A stretch of 64,000 bases of DNA from Zerene cesonia (taxonomy: Eukaryota; Arthropoda; Insecta; Lepidoptera; Pieridae): contig NC_052108.1 of the NCBI RefSeq assembly GCF_012273895.1, positions 5,642,001-5,706,000 of the forward strand. The letters are read 5' to 3'. The notes beneath the pieces are model-generated. The model saw nothing but the letters and a program-made list of their open reading frames with translations. It made no database searches and had not been told where the DNA came from. The position numbers were made by a program, and so were the translations under genes. Shown here one piece after another: positions 63,885-64,000 of this stretch. How positions within the stretch are numbered: the stretch's first letter is position 1; every line of letters starts with the position of its first letter.

Positions 63885-64000
63885 AATAGCGGTGGTCGGA
63901 GCGGGCCGCCCACCGGCCGCCCGGCACGCCTCTCGCGCCTCCGAAGACATCGCGACTCAACTCGCGATCCATCACTCACATATTCAAAAACAACAACCGA
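63885..64000. other. GC-rich block at the window edge, possible exon fragment
   Basis: About 90 bases of high G+C after a long AT-rich run. On the plus strand the three frames are open from 63887 to the edge, after a TAG that also offers a splice-acceptor-like AG. On the minus strand one frame (ATG at 63972, stop at 63865) has coding-like third positions for 35 codons. The window ends here, so neither strand nor product can be settled; a regulatory CpG patch is equally possible. Confidence 0.25.

Overview
This window is animal nuclear DNA, most likely from a moth or butterfly. It is AT-rich and made mostly of long non-coding stretches. The interspersed repeats (Helitron-like repeats opening on a 'CTACTAATATTATAAA' type sequence and closing on 'GGGGCGCAGCTAGT', a short SINE, and 'CCACCTGATGGTA' and 'GGGGCACAGGC' type repeats) are ones I associate with Lepidoptera. 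There is one clear protein-coding gene: the insect orthologue of the vertebrate giant zinc-finger/homeobox factors ZFHX3 (ATBF1) and ZFHX4, called zfh2 in Drosophila. It is on the + strand and only its zinc-finger half lies here.

Layout. Positions 1-18590 are non-coding: presumably 5' flank or a large intron in the 5' UTR, with CpG-richer islands near 7.6-8.6 kb, 13.2-13.4 kb and 14.4-14.9 kb and several palindromes with homeodomain- or GATA-like cores. The first coding exon runs 18591-21354: a short leader with a start-stop uORF and an overlapping 19-codon uORF, then the main ATG at 18627. A 3.1 kb intron (21355-24499) contains a CpG-rich, promoter-like patch. The second coding exon is 24500-27219. 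The two exons join in frame (phase 1) into 1816 residues with 19 recognisable C2H2-type fingers, a Gln tract and Pro-rich spacers. The reading then leaves through a clean phase-0 donor just before the place where the homeodomains begin in the family. I find no homeodomain exon in the remaining 36.8 kb, so the second intron appears to be longer than 36 kb.

Positions 27220-64000 are mostly intron-like AT-rich sequence with four Helitron-like copies, one SINE with a perfect 14-bp target duplication, older repeat fragments, three assembly gaps (100, 1000 and 1000 N) and a few GC-rich or G4-forming patches. The third gap is flanked by identical 77-bp sequences that abut the Ns, which points to two overlapping contigs rather than missing DNA. 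The last 100-odd bases are GC-rich and open in several frames; they may be the edge of another exon, but I cannot say which strand.

Nothing bacterial (operons, CRISPR, IS elements) is present. The most noteworthy signals are the uORF pair controlling the zfh2 start, intronic poly(A) hexamers just behind both donors that could give homeodomain-less isoforms, the palindromic elements upstream, and the gap artefact.
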